DNA of 64,000 bases from Symsagittifera roscoffensis (taxonomy: Eukaryota; Xenacoelomorpha; Acoela; Convolutidae): NCBI RefSeq assembly GCF_963678635.1, contig NC_087067.1:42806696-42870695 (forward strand), written 5' to 3'. The notes below the pieces were generated by a model, which saw only the letters and a program-made list of their open reading frames with translations, was not told where the DNA came from and did no database searches. Positions 32,506 through 44,215 of the stretch are shown piece by piece. The position numbers and the translations under genes are program-made. The stretch's first letter is position 1. Each line of letters begins with the position of its first letter.

Positions 32506-33086
32506 GTTTTTGTTTTCGTTTTTACAGTGTCTTGTTGTTTCTGACTGTGAAGTGCATTTTGGTCTCGTGTGTTCATTATGAAACACACAAGAACGGTGCC
32601 AATTTCAGCACAAATGAAATGGAAATTTGTTTTTTTTTTACGCGTATCTTATTTGGGACGAGTAAAAACTTAAGATCACTCAGGATATTTGACCCTCCCT
32701 CATTCAAAAAGCTCTTTTTTTGGCTTACGCTAGGAGAGTTTGCTAATCTTTGTTGAAATGATCTAATACTTTTGCACAGGGTTTTTTAAAAAAGTTGTAG
32801 TATTAAATTCGATGGAACTGCTTTTTTATAGTAATTTTTTAAGACCGTATCAGGCGCAGCTTTGATGATGTGAGACCACTAGCCGTTTATAGTCAGTTTA
32901 AAAACAAGATCCAAGTATTAAAAAGCTTCAACCAGTTCCAAATAAGAGAGTGAGTAAAGTAGTTCAGACTCTTATGTAGGTCGCGATGGTTTTTTCAGAA
33001 GAAGTATCAAAATTTGTTCAGGTTTCAATGTAAAAAACTTCAATTTAATTGTGACAGCTTTCCCAAAGGTTTGTTGTTGTTTTTTG

Positions 33087-35670
33087 AGTTATTAGTAGTA
33101 TTAAAGCTCTTGACAGGAGTTTTGACAGTTAGGTTAATTATGAATGATCAGCAGTTTATAACCAACTGTTAACTGTTTCGATTTTTCGGTTCATCGACAA
33201 ATTTATTTGCGAGTCAACGATTTAATTTTGTGTAGATGCATCACGGCGATGGGCGGGAAGAGGTTTCACCCAGAACACTTCGTCTGCGTGTTCTGCATGA
33301 AACAACTCAACAAAGGAACCTTCAAGGAGTACAAACAGCAACCATACTGTCAGCCCTGTTTTGTAAAGCTATTTGGCGGACACTAATAACTATTTAATTG
33401 GCCTTGCTGGTCGTTGATAGAATCCAATATCTGGCTTATCGATTAAAATGTTTCAAAAAGCACTCTGTTACATCCTCTTCAAGAGTGTGAGAATAAGCTA
33501 ATTGACAAATCTGATGGTATAGAAATATCATTTAGAAAGAAGACTCAATAGCCATTTAGAAAAGACATCTAGAATCAAGTACGACATAGCCTGGGTGTGA
33601 AAGTGAAATATCGGTGTACCTAATCCGAGTCGGGCCAGATATTGTTATGCTTTCCTTGTCGTTGAACACGAATGAAAATAAAGTTTCGGTTTATTTGAAA
33701 TTTGTATTTCAATTTAGAAAAAAAACAAGTTGTGGGTGCAGATTTTTATAATTTTACGTAGGTTATTATGATTTTTTTTTCAAGTTAATTTTGAATACTT
33801 AAAAACCATTTTCATTATTGCCGTCTTGCCATATATTTTCTGCAAAAGCTAACATTTCATAACTTAAATTTTATCTATTCTGTGCTTGCTCTGAAACCGT
33901 ATTTTAGTTCTAAAAGTATTTTAATTTCTGATTTCATTTGATGACTTGAATATTTTCAATGACATGTTTTGTCGTCCAAAACTCAAACCATTATTTTATC
34001 TATTTTTTGCAATTACTGATCAGTATTACAAAGTTTATTTTGACCGGTACCAGTAACATGTTGAAAAATAACCTTAAATCCTTCAGTGTTATAGATTTTA
34101 ACATTTCTTGGCGTAGCCGCCCACCTAGCTTCTTAAGACTTGAATGAGCGGATAAATTATACAAATTAGTTCTTTTTCTCTCTAAGATTCACTTCAATTT
34201 TATTTACAATTTACGTGGGCTCTTGTTTTTTTTTTCTGGGTTATTAGATTTTTTTTACTTCTCCATATTAGTTGTCTATCAGACGAGGTTTCGAAGTGCA
34301 TATCTTCCTTTTATGTTTGCATTAGAAGTAGCTTGAGTTTGTAGTATTTGTTAAATGCTCTCAATGTCCTCGTAAAACTAAATAACAATTTTGAAATTTT
34401 AATTTTCGCCTCTGTTTAAAAGGAAGGCAAACACCACTATCGAACAGTAAAACTCTAAAGGTCAGGAAAAACGTGATCGAATTCTAATATCGAAAATGGA
34501 TTTTGGTTTTCAGATTTCCCAGCGGAATAAAAAATACTTTCATCCAGTTTTCTGAAATTGAGTTAATTTTTTTATCAAAAACGAGTCAATGATAAATGGT
34601 TCTTTAAATTCAAAGAGCTGGAAGGCTTTTTATTCGAAAGTTGAAGTTTTTTCATAAATTGTGTTTCTGTTTCCTTGCGTTTATTGACTCTTTTCCCTTT
34701 GTCTGTTGGGTCCGTTTCAAAGAAGAAGTTCAAGGGGTTAGAAAAATTCCAGCGGAATAGAAAATATCTGTAATCCAGCTTTCTCAAAATGACTAGAAGA
34801 TTTAAATACTCAAAAATCCTTATTCTACTGCCTCTAGGCTGTGTTTTGTCTGGATGACAGGTTTCACATAGTTTGTACGCTGGAACTTTTTGGATAGTTT
34901 TTAATGTAAATCATCAAACCAGCCGAGGTATTGACCGTTTTGTATGTTAAATTTCTGCTTGACATTTAAGCTTCAACGGCTTAAATAGCATTTTTTGCTA
35001 GTATCTGAAAGTTCTTCAGGACTGCTGACATGCAAGACGCTAATGGCTGAGTGGTTTAGAGCACGTGACTACAGGTGCGTAGTTCGAATTAAGTTTTTGT
35101 TTTCGTTTTTACAGTGTCTTGTTGTTTCTGACTGTGAAGTGCATTTTGGTCTCGTGTGTTCATTATGAAACACACAAGAACGGTGCCAATTTCAGCACAA
35201 ATGAAATGGAAATTTGTTTTTTTTTACGCGTATCTTATTTGGGACGAGTAAAAACTTAAGATCACTCAGGATATTTGACCCTCCCTCATTCAAAAAGCTC
35301 TTTTTTTGGCTAACGCTAGGAGAGTTTGCTAATCTTTGTTGAAATGATCTAATACTTTTGCACAGGGTTTTTTAAAAAAGTTGTAGTATTAAATTCGATG
35401 GAACTGCTTTTTTATAGTAATTTTTTAAGACCGTATCAGGCGCAGCTTTGATGATGTGAGACCACTAGCCGTTTATAGTCAGTTTAAAAACAAGATCCAA
35501 GTATTAAAATGCTTCAACCTGTTCCAAATAAGAGAGTGAGTAAAGTAGTTCAGACTCTTATGTAGGTCGCGATGGTTTTTTCAGAAGAAGTATCAAAATT
35601 TGTTCAGGTTTCAATGTAAAAAACTTCAATTTAATTGTGACAGCTTTCCCAAAGGTTTGTTGTTGTTTTT
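33087..35670 (+). repeat. Triplicated segment, unit 2 (2.6 kb, internally shorter)
   Basis: Nearly identical to unit 1 up to about 34406, where it lacks a ~720-bp stretch present in units 1 and 3 (31101-31820 in unit 1). The join falls exactly before CGCCTCTGTTTAAAAGG, the repeat hairpin tail. Confidence 0.92.
33236..33386 (+). CDS. PXN: Paxillin last exon, copy 2 (possible alternative terminal exon)
   Basis: Same acceptor (TTGTGTAG), same 151-bp length, stop and frame as copy 1. Differences by eye are one silent change (GAA to GAG) and His to Gln (CAT to CAG) between the last Cys pair. Gln is the residue used in vertebrate paxillin at this place. It could splice to exon g and give an almost identical protein with another 3' UTR, with AATAAA at 33677-33682. 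Use is not shown. Confidence 0.8.
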
Positions 35671-38600
35671 TGAGTTATTAGTAGTATTAAAGCTCTTGAC
35701 AGGAGTTTTGACAGTTAGGTTAATTATGAATGATCAGCAGTTTATAACCAACTGTTAACTGTTTCGATTTTTCGGTTCATCGACAAATTTATTTGCGAGT
35801 CAACGATTTAATTTTGTGTAGATGCATCACGGCGATGGGCGGGAAGAGGTTTCACCCAGAACACTTCGTCTGCGTGTTCTGCATGAAACAACTCAACAAA
35901 GGAACCTTCAAGGAGTACAAACAGCAACCATACTGTCAGCCCTGTTTTGTAAAGCTATTTGGCGGACACTAATAACTATTTAATTGGCCTTGCTGGTCGT
36001 TGATAGAATCCAATATCTGGCTTATCGATAAAAATTTTTCAAAAAATCTTCTGTTACATCCTCTTCAGGAGTGTGAGAATAAGCAAATTGACAAATCTGA
36101 TGTTTTAGAAATATCATTTAGAAAGAAGACTCAATAGCCATTTAGAAAAGACATTTAGAATCTAGTACGACATAGCCTGGATGTGAAATGTGAAATATTG
36201 GTGTACCTAATCCGAGTCGAGCCAGATATTTTAATGCTTTCCTTGTCGTTGAACACGAATGAAAATAAAGTTTCGGTTTATTTGAAATTAGTATTTGAAT
36301 TTAGAAAAGAAACAAGTTGTGGGTGCAGATTTTTATAATTTTACTTAAGTTATTATGATTTTTTTTCAAGTTCATTTTGAATACTTAAAAACCATTTTCA
36401 TTATTGCCGTCTTGCCGTATTTTTTCTGCAAAAGGTAACATTCCATGACTTAAAATTTATCTATTCTGTGCTCGCTCTGAAACCGTATTTTAGTTCTAAA
36501 AGTATTTTAATTTCTAATTTCATTTGATGACTTGAATATTTTCAATGACATGTTTTGTCGTCCAAAACTCAAAGCATTATTTTATCTATTATTTGCAATT
36601 ACTGATCAGTATTACAAAGTTTGTTTTGACCGGTATCAAAAATTATGAAGCTGGAATGATGACATGTTTTACACGAAATAAAGTTCTACATGGTATTCTA
36701 CATATATGAACGTTATGTCTTTAAACTCCAGTAACATGTTGAAAAATAACCTTAAATCCTTCAGTGTTATAGATTTTAACATTTCTTGGCGTAGCCGCCC
36801 ACCTAGCTTCTTAAGACTTGAATGAGCGGATAAATTATACAAATTAGTTCTTTTTCTCTCTAAGATTCACTTCAATTTTATTTACAATTTACGTGGGCTC
36901 TTGTTTTTTTTTCTGGGTTATTAGATTTTTTTTACTTCTCCATATTAGTTGTCTATCAGACGAGGATTCGAAGTGCATATCTTCCTTTTATGTTTGCATT
37001 AGAAGTAGCTTGAGTTTGTAGTATTTGTTAAATGCTCTCAATGTCCTCGTAAAACTAAATAACAATTTTGAAATTTTAATTTTTAAATTAACTGTAAAAT
37101 AATTTGATTTGAATTAATTATTTGATTGTATGTGTACAGACTAACTTAGTTAAAAACACTCTAATTTGATGATAATTTAGTTTTATAAGCTTGGTTTTGT
37201 ACTGGAGATGTGACGGGAATTTTTGTTAACACTATATTTTTTTATGTGTTTCAGTGTCAAAGAACACAGTGAACACTCTTATATAGGCCGAGATGTATTT
37301 CTGATAATTCATTCAAAAAATTCTTAAAATTTTTTCCCACTATAATTTGATTTTTCGCGATCTGACTTTTGATTTGTTTTCATGTTCAACTCACTTCCTT
37401 TGTTAATGTTGATGAATAGCCAGCTATTAAGTCCAATGCTAAGGATATTAACACAGACTATTATCTTTCAAATATCACTTTAGCTTCAAAGTATCATAGA
37501 TCTGTAGCTTAGAGGTAGGCAAGGAGACCGGAAACAAAATAAGAGAATTCAAAACTAGGCTAAGTCGGATGTTTTTCAATGAATTTTTTCGTATAATAGT
37601 TAAAATGCGTCCGCTCTACAAATTGAGGCTTGTTAGTTGGTATTTTTTTTTCAAATTGACTGGTACTGCTAATGCGTCACAATTGGCTTGCGTTACTTAG
37701 CAATTATGCAGACTCATAATTGGCCTGCGGTACTTAAGAAATATTGTTGAATCAGTTGTACGTTATCGTTCGTATTTTTGTTTGTGCTAGTAAAGTGCAA
37801 CTTCGCCTCTGTTTAAAAGGAAGGCAAACACCACTATCGAACAGTAAAACTCTAAAGGTCAGGAAAAACGTGATCGAATTCTAATATCGAAAATGGATTT
37901 TGGTTTTCAGATTTCCCAGCGGAATAAAAAATACTTTCATCCAGTTTTCTGAAATTGAGTTAATTTTTTATCAAAAACGAGTCAATGATAAATGGTTCTT
38001 AAAATTCAAAGAGCTGGAAGGCTTTTTATTCGAAAGTTGAAGTTTTTTCATAAATTGTGTTTCTGTTTCCTTGCGTTTATTGACTCTTTTCCCTTTGTCT
38101 GTTGGGTCCGTTTCAAAGAAGAAGTTCAAGGGGTTAGAAAAATTCCAGCGGAATAGAAAATATCTGTAATCCAGCTTTCTCAAAATGACTAGAAGATTTA
38201 AATACTCAAAAATCCTTATTCTACTGCCTCTAGGCTGTGTTTTGTCTGGATGACAGGTTTCACATAGTTTGTACGCTGGAACTTTTTGGATAGTTTTTAA
38301 TGTAAATCATCAAACCAGCCGAGGTATTGACCGTTTTGTATGTTAAATTTCTGCTTGACATTTAAGCTTCAACGGCTTAAATAGCATTTTTTGCTAGTAT
38401 CTGAAAGTTCTTCAGGACTGCTGACATGCAAGACGCTAATGGCTGAGTGGTTTAGAGCACGTGACTACAGGTGCGTAGTTCGAATTAAGTTTTTGTTTTC
38501 GTTTTTACAGTGTCTTGTTGTTTCTGACTGTGAAGTGCATTTTGGTCTCGTGTATTCATTATGAAACACACAAGAACGGTGCCAATTTCAGCACAAATGA

Positions 38601-39068
38601 AATGGAAATTTGTTTTTTTTTACGCGTATCTTATTTGGGACGAGTAAAAACTTAAGATCACTCAGGATATTTGACCCTCCCTCATTCAAAAAGCTCTGTT
38701 TTTGGCTTATGCTAAGGAGAGTTTGCTAATCTTTGTTGAAATGATCTAATACCTTTGCACCGGGTTTTTTAAAAAAGTTGTAGTATTAAATTCGATGGAA
38801 CTGCTTTTTTATAGTAATTTTTTAAGACCGTATCAGGCGCAGCTTTGATGATGTGAGACCACTAGCCGTTTATAGTCAGTTTAAAAACAAGATCCAAGTA
38901 TTAAAAAGCTTCAACCTGTTCCAAATAAGAGAGTGAGTAAAGTAGTTCAGACTCTTATGTAGGTCGCGATGGTTTTTTCAGGAAAAGTATCAAAATTTGT
39001 TCAGGTTTCAATGTAAAAAACTTCAATTTAATCGTGACAGCTTTCCCAAAGGTTTGTTGTTGTTTTTT
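35671..39068 (+). repeat. Triplicated segment, unit 3 (3.4 kb)
   Basis: Starts TGAGTTATTAGTAG as the others and ends at TTTGTTGTTGTTTTTTG, after which unique sequence and PLGRKT follow. It is more diverged than unit 2 between ~36020 and 36650 and carries a ~95-bp insert near 36638-36732 missing from units 1 and 2. Confidence 0.92.
35822..35972 (+). CDS. PXN: Paxillin last exon, copy 3 (possible alternative terminal exon)
   Basis: Identical by eye to copy 2, with acceptor, frame and stop intact. AATAAA is at 36264-36269. The UTR after it differs from units 1 and 2 at many single bases, while the exon does not, which suggests either constraint or local gene conversion. Confidence 0.8.
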
Positions 39069-39216
39069 GTTGTGTAGCTATCCTGCTTGGTTGCAGTATC
39101 TGACTTTTTGTGCCCATAATTAGTAGTGATATTAGTGATACTTAGCTAAACAGTCGAAGAATTTTCTTGTTCAATGATCGATTGACACTAACTCAAGACG
39201 ACTGCCCTACTTGCAG

Positions 39217-39327
39217 TTAGACATGGGAAGCTTCATGAGCAGGCAGCTAGGCGACCAGCTGGACAATCAAAAGAAATTCATGGCCGAATTGAGTGGAGTG
39301 ACCATGAATAGACAGGAACGAATTCAA
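39217..39327 (+). CDS. PLGRKT: PLGRKT exon 1
   Basis: A pyrimidine-rich stretch and TTGCAG (39211-39216) precede TTAGACATGG, so the ATG at 39223 lies six bases after a splice acceptor. This implies either an upstream non-coding exon or a spliced leader. The frame stays open to 39414 but loses similarity to PLGRKT after ERIQ (39327). Confidence 0.75.
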
Positions 39328-42300
39328 GCAGACTTACTTGATCAAACCACTGCTAATCTAAACATTTTTTTTTCAAATATGGCCATAATGAATAGAAACG
39401 CGATTATTTGGTAACGTTAGAGAAAACCATGCAGATTGAGGAAAATGTCCTAACTTTGTTCGATTTTAATAAAATCTGTTTGCTTTTTTCAGTTAGCTGA
39501 TACTTGGGCATGTTTATTGTTCCGACTACTGAAAGTGACGAGGAATTTTGTCTTCGAGCTGGGTTTAGTTTTTTAACTTAAACAAATTTTCAAGCAAAAT
39601 CAGGTATCACAAAAAACTATCGGAAGGAGTTGAGTGATACAGTATGATAAAGCCCTGTAAGTTGTGATTCGAACATTTTAAAAATTCAAAGAAATTTTCC
39701 GGGTGTTGATAGATTTTTTTGTCTAATTTCAAGCAAGTTGAGCGAGCGATTAGGTCTTGTAGTGGGCGTATAATAGTCTTAACATTATACTTGCGAAGCT
39801 AGTGTATTAGTACGGCCCTTCTTTTTTCCAAGGTAAGTCGCAAATATTGGTGCCACATTAAGGGTTTCTTTACAGCTTTTACATAGCATCTGCTTTGATA
39901 CTCGAATAAGTTAACACAGTTGATGCATTTTTAATTGATCAAATGAACCGGTAAAAGCTATTTGTTTCCAACAACCTAACAAAAAAAACTCGATTTCAGA
40001 AATTGTCTAACCTTATATATCGCAATTTTTTGAAATGCATAATTTATACATAATATGGCTTTATGCTTTGCGATTTATTACATGCAAAATTGTGTTTTTT
40101 TGTATTTGGTGCTACTTTTGCTGCATCGAATTGACAATTTATTAGCATATGTAGCTGCGTTATTGTTGGCTAGTTTTTGGGGATTTTAAGCATCCGTGGC
40201 TGAGTGGTTAGTGCGTGAGACTCCAATTTGCTAGGTCGCAGATTCGAATCCGACACTTAGCCGAGTTTTTGCTAATTCGAGGCTTATTTCTACTTTTTCT
40301 CATGTCACTTGATAGAGCTGCTTTCTGGTCGTTTTCTCGCAAGTGTTAGCGAAACACAGCTTCGCTTCTGTGTCTCATTTTACTAATGATTTCGATCAGT
40401 TTGAAGAGTAAATATATTGGCTAACAATCATCATTCGGGGCGAGCTACGAATTTCCGTTGACTGCTAATTTAATAGTGGTTCCGATGAAGATTTTTGATT
40501 AGCTCAAGAACGAGAAAATGCTTGAATATTAGTTTGCTTTTTTGATTTTTTTTACTGATATGCCGTGAAAAATCAATCGATAAACCTGCTGAATTAAAAC
40601 AATATAGCGGGTAGATTGGCCGCATTTTAAAAGTTCAATTATTTTTTTAATCTGTTAAGTGAGTTGTTGTCCCATTTCCCATATTGAAGAATTTTGTTCT
40701 TCGATGCTTAAAATTTGTGTACAATCAAGCTTTGTGTCGTGTCTTTATAGGAGGTACCGTTCGCCCAACTGATAATTTTACCGTACCATACCTTGATGAA
40801 ACTAGATAGGAATGTACAGATAGTTGGTAACTAGATCTTAAAGTTTTGTTTGTTGGAAAATTGTTTCATTTGCAATTTTATAATACGATGTTAGCAAGTT
40901 TTTCCGGATATCATCGCTTATTAAATTATTGTTCGGACCATTGAAAATGGGGAGGAACGTATTCGGATGTGTTTTAGTTTTTCTCGACGCAAAATCAGGT
41001 GCCACAAATAGTCATCGGACCAAGCCGAGTGATATATCTTATTAAAGCTTTTTCAGTCGTGATTCGAAAGTTTTTAAAAAAAAAAAAAAAACGCTCTCCT
41101 AGTGTCAAGAAAAACTGGTTTCAAAAGTTTTTAATTGTTAGTCCAATTTCGAGCGAGTAAGCGAGCTAGCAGGCTTATTATTATAGAAGGATAAGCCGTG
41201 AAACTTTGGTAGTATATAAGCCAACCGAAGTATAAACCAGCCGAAATATCAATCAGCCAAAAATACGTAAGTTTTATTTAATAGTTATGTAACAATTATG
41301 TAACGGTTACGAAAATTATGCAAATTCATTCATATGATGTATATTTTTGGCTAGTTTATATGCTCTGTGCATTTTAGGTTGGTTTATACTTCGGGTGGTT
41401 TATTTTCTCTCGAAAGTTTAATTTTCTCCAGTAAAATTAGTTTTCGAAGATTTCATAGCGAAATTTTGGAAATAAATACTTCAAAAAGCTAAAAATTTCT
41501 GTAAATGTGCCAGTTTCATCAAACGTCAAATCTGTCTGCTTGAATTTCTTTCGTGAAATTGGTGCAGGTTGAGCTGCAGAGCCAGATGAGGGAGCGAATG
41601 ACGTCGTTGCAGATTGCGAGGAGTAGAGAAATGTTCTCCTGGCTGGCATCTTTCTATGCTGTAGCTGTCGTCGTTAGCATCGCTGGGTAAGTTAAGAGTT
41701 GAGATCGATTTAACAATTCCCCCTATGGTATCTAATTTAAAATCACCACACCTAAAGATATATATAGTAAATTAGCATTAGAGCTTGTATTGAGAATTCA
41801 ATTTTTGCTGCATCCTGATTGGTCGAAAAATCGACCATTTTGATCTACTTAACAATCTCCCCCCTTTCATGAAAGGGGGATATTGTTTAGTAGATCCCTG
41901 AACTTGAATGGGATCTTCTCAATTTTTAATTTACTTGCCTAACAATTCTTGAAAGAGGGAGGTGATTTTGTTAAGTAGATCCAGAGTTTAATCCTGGAAC
42001 TTCGTGGAATTTTCAACTCAGTGTCAATTGATTTGAAATTAATGATCCTGCGATTATCAGCGTTATCATATTGGAAAAATTGGCTAACCGAATTTGTTCC
42101 CCGATAGCCGAAAACAAATTCGGCTCTTTCACGTAATAACACGTAAATAACACGTAATACAAATATACAAATAACGTAATACAAATAACCGTAATAACAC
42201 GTAAAACAATTATAAAACTCGTTATTTTGAAAGGGGGGAAACTGGAAAAGAGCCGCGCATCCTAATTAGTCCGCATGTCAATTTTCATAATTATCGGACA

Positions 42301-43378
42301 ATGTGAACAGTAACTTTACTAGTAAAAAATTGCAGTTGGGGGGGGGGAAGGAAAAAGAGCCACAAATTCGTTCCGGGATAGCCGAAAAAAAAAGTTTGTT
42401 CCACGAGACCCAAAATTTTTTTCCCCGGATATCCGAAATCTTTTTGTTCTGGATAGCAAAAAAAATTGATTCACACAGCCAAAAACACTAAAGATCTTGA
42501 TTTTGATCAAACTTTCTGCGACATTTGAAAAACTTTTGACAATGAATCGAGGTTTTATACATCCTGCATCCATGAATCGAGGTTTTGTACACTTCTTGGC
42601 GTGTGGTCGCCGAGACCATCTCAGGAAATTTATATAATATTGTTCTCATTTGGATATTTACTGGATTGGCAGTAAAAAGTTTTATCGGATAGCCGAAAAA
42701 AAATTTCCCAGATAGCCTAAAAAAGATGTCGTTAACAATTTATTTAACAAAATCACTTGAATCATTGGTAGCAGCACGTGCGCTACCTTGTCATGCTGAT
42801 ATGCTTAGTTGCGAAAAATCAAACTAAACTACTGGAGTTTGCTAATTTTGAGTAGTAATCACTTGAATCATTTGCAATTTTTTGGGCAAAACCTACCTTA
42901 GAAAAACTGCCTAAGAATGTCTTTTTGGATTGTTTTTACTAAAATTCGCCAGCGGTGCAGAAAAATTGGTTTAAAATGGGATCGTTATAGTGATCTGGTA
43001 AGGCTCGAAAAATAAATTTGATCAGTTTTCCTTATACCTCAGTGAGCTTTAAAATTTTTACGTGGTATGTCAATCGGCCAGATGAATTTGTTTTGCCTCT
43101 TCTACAAACCAACGGTCGATTCCACTTCACGTTCATGAGAACTGTGCTTCAGATTTCGACGAAGTAGAAAACCAGCTGTGGTGGCACCTCTACTTCCCTT
43201 GACTTTCCTGGTGGGATACCAAGCTGACCTGGCCTACGGGACCAAAATGAAGAGAATCTTTTTAGAGGCAGATCACATCTATAAAGAGGAGAGAGACTTG
43301 CTGAGACTGCCGGGTGGAAATGTCACTCTGCCCGATATTGACAGAATTGTTGAACAACTTGCAGAGAAAACTAAATGA
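39217..43378 (+). CDS. PLGRKT: Plasminogen receptor with C-terminal lysine (PLGRKT), three coding exons
   Basis: Coding exons 39223-39327 (exon from 39217), 41580-41686 and 43153-43378 give 145 residues, against 147 in human. Landmarks shared with the family are MGSFMSRQL with NQKKFM near the start, QMRERMTSLQIARSREMF in the middle, SIAG, then RKPAVVAPLLPLTFLVGYQ, DLAYGTKM and LPGG. Two hydrophobic spans (about residues 52-70 and 78-95) are the expected membrane helices. The chain ends in Lys, the residue that binds plasminogen in this family. Exons 2 and 3 join in phase with GT-AG borders. The end of exon 1 has no GT donor at the expected place; a GC donor at 39328 is the best candidate. It starts ~150 bp after the paxillin triplication. 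Confidence 0.87.
39740..40380 (+). repeat. Dispersed repeat R3 with tRNA-like head and hairpin tail
   Basis: In a PLGRKT intron. Shares TAAGTCGCAAATATTGGTGC, CAAATGAACC, TCGCAATTTTTTGAAATGCA and TACATAATATGGCTTTATG with 43640-44215. A tRNA-like head (TGGCTGAGTGGTTAGTGC and GATTCGAATCCGAC, 40197-40253) sits near its end, and the element closes with AGCGAAACACAGCTTCGC then TTCTGTGT. Confidence 0.68.
41580..41686 (+). CDS. PLGRKT: PLGRKT exon 2, first membrane helix
   Basis: Two in-frame acceptors are possible: GGTGCAG at 41567 (adds VELQ) and GAGCTGCAG at 41579. The second gives exactly the family spacing between the start and the MRER motif, so it was chosen. Donor GTAAGT. It ends two bases into a Gly codon. 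Confidence 0.85.
41842..41896. repeat. 55-bp near-perfect palindrome in PLGRKT intron 2
   Basis: GATCTACTTAACAATCTCCC and the reverse of its complement face each other around TTTCATGAAA. A perfect hairpin GGTCGA-AAAA-TCGACC sits just before it (41821-41836). Half-sites of the palindrome recur singly near 41710 and 41938-41990. Confidence 0.85.
43153..43378 (+). CDS. PLGRKT: PLGRKT exon 3, second membrane helix and C-terminus
   Basis: Acceptor GTGCTTCAG; one base completes the split Gly codon. Encodes FRRSRKPAVVAPLLPLTFLV, GYQADLAYGTKM, an amphipathic tail and a final EKTK. ATTAAA at 43569-43574, 190 bp after the stop, is a possible poly(A) signal. Confidence 0.88.
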
Positions 43379-43639
43379 ACCTACCGTAAGAACTATCGGG
43401 TATGCAGATTGCATGATTATTCAAAACGTGCTTTTGATTGAAATGTAAAATGTTAGGAAAAATGAGTTTATCAAGAAACGTAACCTTAAAAAACGTATTT
43501 GTATCATAATCTTTGCTTTAATTTTGTATTGATTTGAAACTCAGAGCTGCACATATCAAAGTTTACACATTAAATATTGAATGATTCTATCAGTTAGTTA
43601 ATATAAATTCAACTCTATAAATATTTCTGTGGTTTTCTT

Positions 43640-44215
43640 TCAAGCGACAATAATATGCATGCAGTTCCATAGTTTTTATCCACGGTCATCATTCATTCCA
43701 CTAGCGAACTTTAGTGAGCGTCAGTGTTATACTGCGACTTATCTTTTTTCTGACCTAAGTCGCAGATATTGGTGCCACTTTTGGTGCAACATTACGGTTA
43801 TGGATAGTCTGTGCTTTGACATTCGAAAAGTAATAAGTTAACACACATGATGCATTTTAAATTCACCAAATGAACCAAAAACCGCTTTTTGTTTCAAACA
43901 ACAGTACATTAATAAAAACTGGATTTCAGAAGCTACCCAATTCAATGTATTTCGCAATTTTTTCAAATGCATAGCTTATACATAATGTGGCTTTATGTTT
44001 CCGATTTGTTTCATGCAAAAATAGTGTGGATGCCTTCAGTTTGTTATATTCCAAACTATTATTTGCAAAATTGTGGTTCGAAGACCATACGTAGTAAATT
44101 TTTACTCAATCGAGGCTTGTTTCTAATTTTTTTTATTTCACTTTATCAAGCTACTAAAGCTGCTTTTTTTGCCGTGTTGTCGCTAGTGTTTGCGAAGGGC
44201 AGCTTCGCCTCTGTT
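43640..44215 (+). repeat. Dispersed repeat R3, second copy
   Basis: Just downstream of PLGRKT. Same landmark order as 39740-40380, without the tRNA-like head, ending GCGAAGGGCAGCTTCGCC then TCTGTTAAAC. Insertion appears independent of the gene. Confidence 0.66.

Larger units (their letters stand above)
29778..33086 (+). repeat. Triplicated segment, unit 1 (3.3 kb)
   Basis: Begins TGAGTTATTAGTAG and includes the end of the last paxillin intron, the last exon, the 3' UTR with AATAAA (30371-30376), and ~2.7 kb of downstream repeats with a tRNA-like head (~32450-32505). Units 2 and 3 start with the same bases at 33087 and 35671. Confidence 0.93.

Noticed and set aside
41437-41649. Minus-strand frame of 70 codons
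   Set aside because: Antisense shadow of PLGRKT exon 2, which has family matches on the plus strand.
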